This document shows positions 62,806-64,000 of a stretch of DNA of 64,000 nucleotides, one piece after another. Origin of the DNA: Rhizobium aethiopicum (lineage in GTDB: Bacteria > Pseudomonadota > Alphaproteobacteria > Rhizobiales > Rhizobiaceae); assembly GCF_900094625.1 (NCBI RefSeq), contig NZ_FMAJ01000006.1, positions 186,001 to 250,000 of the forward strand. Direction: 5' to 3'. Numbering within the stretch: position 1 is the stretch's first letter; each line of letters opens with the position of its first letter. The notes under the pieces were generated by a model, which worked only from the letters and a program-made list of their open reading frames with translations, was not told the DNA's origin and did no database searches. A program made the position numbers and the translations under genes.

Positions 62806-62862
62806 GCGTGGTCTTTCTGCGAATGGTACTGAGAATGCGTTACGTCCGCCTCACCCTCCGTC

Positions 62863-62940
62863 ATGCTCGGCCTTGAGCCGAGCATCCACACAGCACCCAC
62901 CGGTAGCTGTGGCATGGATCCTCGGGTCAAGCCCGAGGAT
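62863..62940. repeat. Pair of REP-like palindromes between kdpC and kdpD
   Basis: ATGCTCGGC-CTTGA-GCCGAGCAT (62863-62885) and ATCCTCGGG-TCAAG-CCCGAGGAT (62918-62940). They resemble the copies at 52454-52561. They sit in the operon between the transporter and the regulatory genes, where they could reduce kdpDE expression relative to kdpABC. Confidence 0.75.
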
Positions 62941-62992
62941 GGCGGCGAGTGGGATTGGCCTTGTCGCCAAACCCCATTGAACCCGCCAACCT

Positions 62993-63562
62993 TCACTCAG
63001 TCATAGAAGTATCAAGGCTCTGGTTCAACGCCAGAACATTGACCGTGGGTTCGCCGAGAATGCCGAGCTCGCGGTCGTGGACAGCGCCGTCGACCAGTGC
63101 CTTGACCTTGGCCTCGGCGATGTTGCGCGCCTTGGCAACGCGCGGCACTTGGAAGTAGGCGGCCTCGGGCGAAATATCGGGATCGAGGCCGCTACCCGAG
63201 GCGGTGACGAGGTCGGCCGGCACCTCGGTGTTCGGGTTTGCCGCCTTGGCTGTTTCGTAGTCGCTTTTCACGCGGTCGATCAGTTTCTGGCTGGTCGGGC
63301 CGAGGTTCGAGCCGCCGGAGGCGGCGGCATTGTAGCCATCGCCGGCGGCCGAGGGGCGGCCGTGGAAATACTTGTCGCTGGTGAAGGCTTGGCCGATCAG
63401 CCTTGAGCCAATCACCTGACCGTTCTTCTCGATCAGGCTGCCATTCGCCTGGGTCGGGAAGAGCGCCTGGGCCGCACCCGTCATGGCAAGCGGATAAAGC
63501 AGGCCCGTGATGGCCGTGGTGGCAACGATCATAACGACGGCCGGGCGAAGTTCTTTCAACAT
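62993..63562 (-). CDS. kdpC: KdpC, potassium-transporting ATPase subunit C
   Basis: 189 aa. Single N-terminal helix ([32 protein letters not shown]), then the conserved KdpC segment [74 protein letters not shown], and the C-terminus. It stabilises the KdpFABC complex in the inner membrane. It starts 21 bases after kdpB. Confidence 0.96.
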   Translation of the reverse strand: MLKELRPAVVMIVATTAITGLLYPLAMTGAAQALFPTQANGSLIEKNGQVIGSRLIGQAFTSDKYFHGRPSAAGDGYNAAASGGSNLGPTSQKLIDRVKSDYETAKAANPNTEVPADLVTASGSGLDPDISPEAAYFQVPRVAKARNIAEAKVKALVDGAVHDRELGILGEPTVNVLALNQSLDTSMTE

Positions 63563-63583
63563 TGTTCTTAGCTCCTAGAGAGG

Positions 63584-64000
63584 TCAGGCGAGACCGAAGG
63601 CCGCGACGGCCATGTCGATCGCCTTGATACCGATGAAGGGGACGACGATCCCGCCGAGACCGTAGATCAGCAGGTTGCGCGACAGAAGCGCGCCGGCGCC
63701 GATCGGCCGGTAGCGCACACCCTTCAGCGACAGCGGGATCAGCGCGATGATGATCAGCGCATTGAAGATGATCGCCGAGAGGATGGCGCTTTGCGGCGTC
63801 GAAAGCCCCATGATGTTGAGGATGCCGAGCTGCGGGTAGAAGGTCAGGAACATCGCCGGGATGATGGCGAAATATTTAGCGATATCGTTGGCGATCGAAA
63901 AGGTCGTCAGGGCGCCGCGCGTCATCAGGAGCTGCTTGCCGATCTCGACGATCTCGATCAGCTTCGTCGGGTCCGAGTCGAGATCGACCATGTTGCCGGC
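63584..64000 (-). CDS. kdpB: KdpB, potassium-transporting ATPase subunit B (C-terminal part; 5' end outside window)
   Basis: The last 138 residues: [51 protein letters not shown], then [38 protein letters not shown] and C-terminal helices. These are the C-terminal helices of the P-type ATPase subunit that hydrolyses ATP for K+ uptake. The frame is open to the window edge. Phosphorylation (DKTGT) and ATP-binding sites lie outside. Confidence 0.95.
   Translation of the reverse strand, partial: AGNMVDLDSDPTKLIEIVEIGKQLLMTRGALTTFSIANDIAKYFAIIPAMFLTFYPQLGILNIMGLSTPQSAILSAIIFNALIIIALIPLSLKGVRYRPIGAGALLSRNLLIYGLGGIVVPFIGIKAIDMAVAAFGLA

Overview
The window looks like chromosomal DNA of a fast-growing rhizobium, most likely Rhizobium of the etli/leguminosarum group. 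This is inferred from the high GC content with GC-rich third positions, the pcaIJF layout with a PcaR-type regulator, a Porin_2-type outer-membrane porin, the DUF982, DUF2934 and DUF3175 families, duplicated Ku/LigD genes, short palindromic intergenic repeats, and promoters of the EcfG (RpoE2) general-stress type. No rRNA, tRNA, CRISPR array, phage or transposase gene was seen.

Layout. 1-1.6 kb: start of a GH51 arabinofuranosidase gene and its ArsR-type regulator. 1.9-6.3 kb: a minus-strand cluster (two paralogous 239-aa proteins around a GlcG/HbpS-like protein, an alpha/beta hydrolase and an AcuI-type oxidoreductase) facing an HxlR regulator across an operator/promoter. 6.5-10 kb: pcaR and pcaIJF of the beta-ketoadipate pathway. 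10-14.3 kb: transglutaminase-like protein, GNAT, MFS and SDR genes. 14.4-18.5 kb: glgX, topoisomerase IB and a stand-alone LigD-type polymerase behind one EcfG-type promoter. 18.5-19.9 kb: a stress-type set (Lys-rich 104-aa protein, broken DUF3175 gene, GST). 20.2-27.6 kb: a metal island with a NicO-type Ni/Co efflux set and a chromate set (chrB-chrA-MFS, divergent from a superoxide dismutase-rhodanese fusion and a free ChrB C-terminal domain). 28-32.4 kb: DUF2934, UdgX-type uracil-DNA glycosylase, cardiolipin synthase and an EEP nuclease/phosphatase-family gene. 32.7-36.6 kb: ferric-type ABC importer. 36.9-43.2 kb: GntR regulator, Cys/Met-type PLP lyase and a complete CUT1-type sugar ABC importer. 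43.4-48.9 kb: a non-homologous end-joining island (two ku genes, a LigC-like ligase, convergent full-length ligD). 49-53.5 kb: epoxide hydrolase, DUF982, pepT and a cell-wall hydrolase. 53.7-57.5 kb: sulfate ABC importer. 57.8-58.9 kb: porin. 58.9-64 kb: ptsN and kdpE-kdpD-kdpC-kdpB (kdpB cut by the window end).

The most coherent hidden signal is regulatory. Five matches to GGAAC-N16/17-(C/G)GTT sit 25-60 bases before genes for DNA end joining (ku operon and ligD), the glgX-topIB-polymerase set, the Lys-rich 104-aa protein and DUF2934. A sixth, weaker match precedes two tiny ORFs. This suggests that much of the DNA-repair and stress content here belongs to one general-stress regulon. Other regulatory reads are a palindrome overlapping the -10 of the hxlR promoter, a GTTCG-N5-CGCAC site in the pcaR-pcaI gap, a long inverted repeat before the arsR-type gene, and a 12-bp hairpin between the binding-protein and permease genes of the iron importer.
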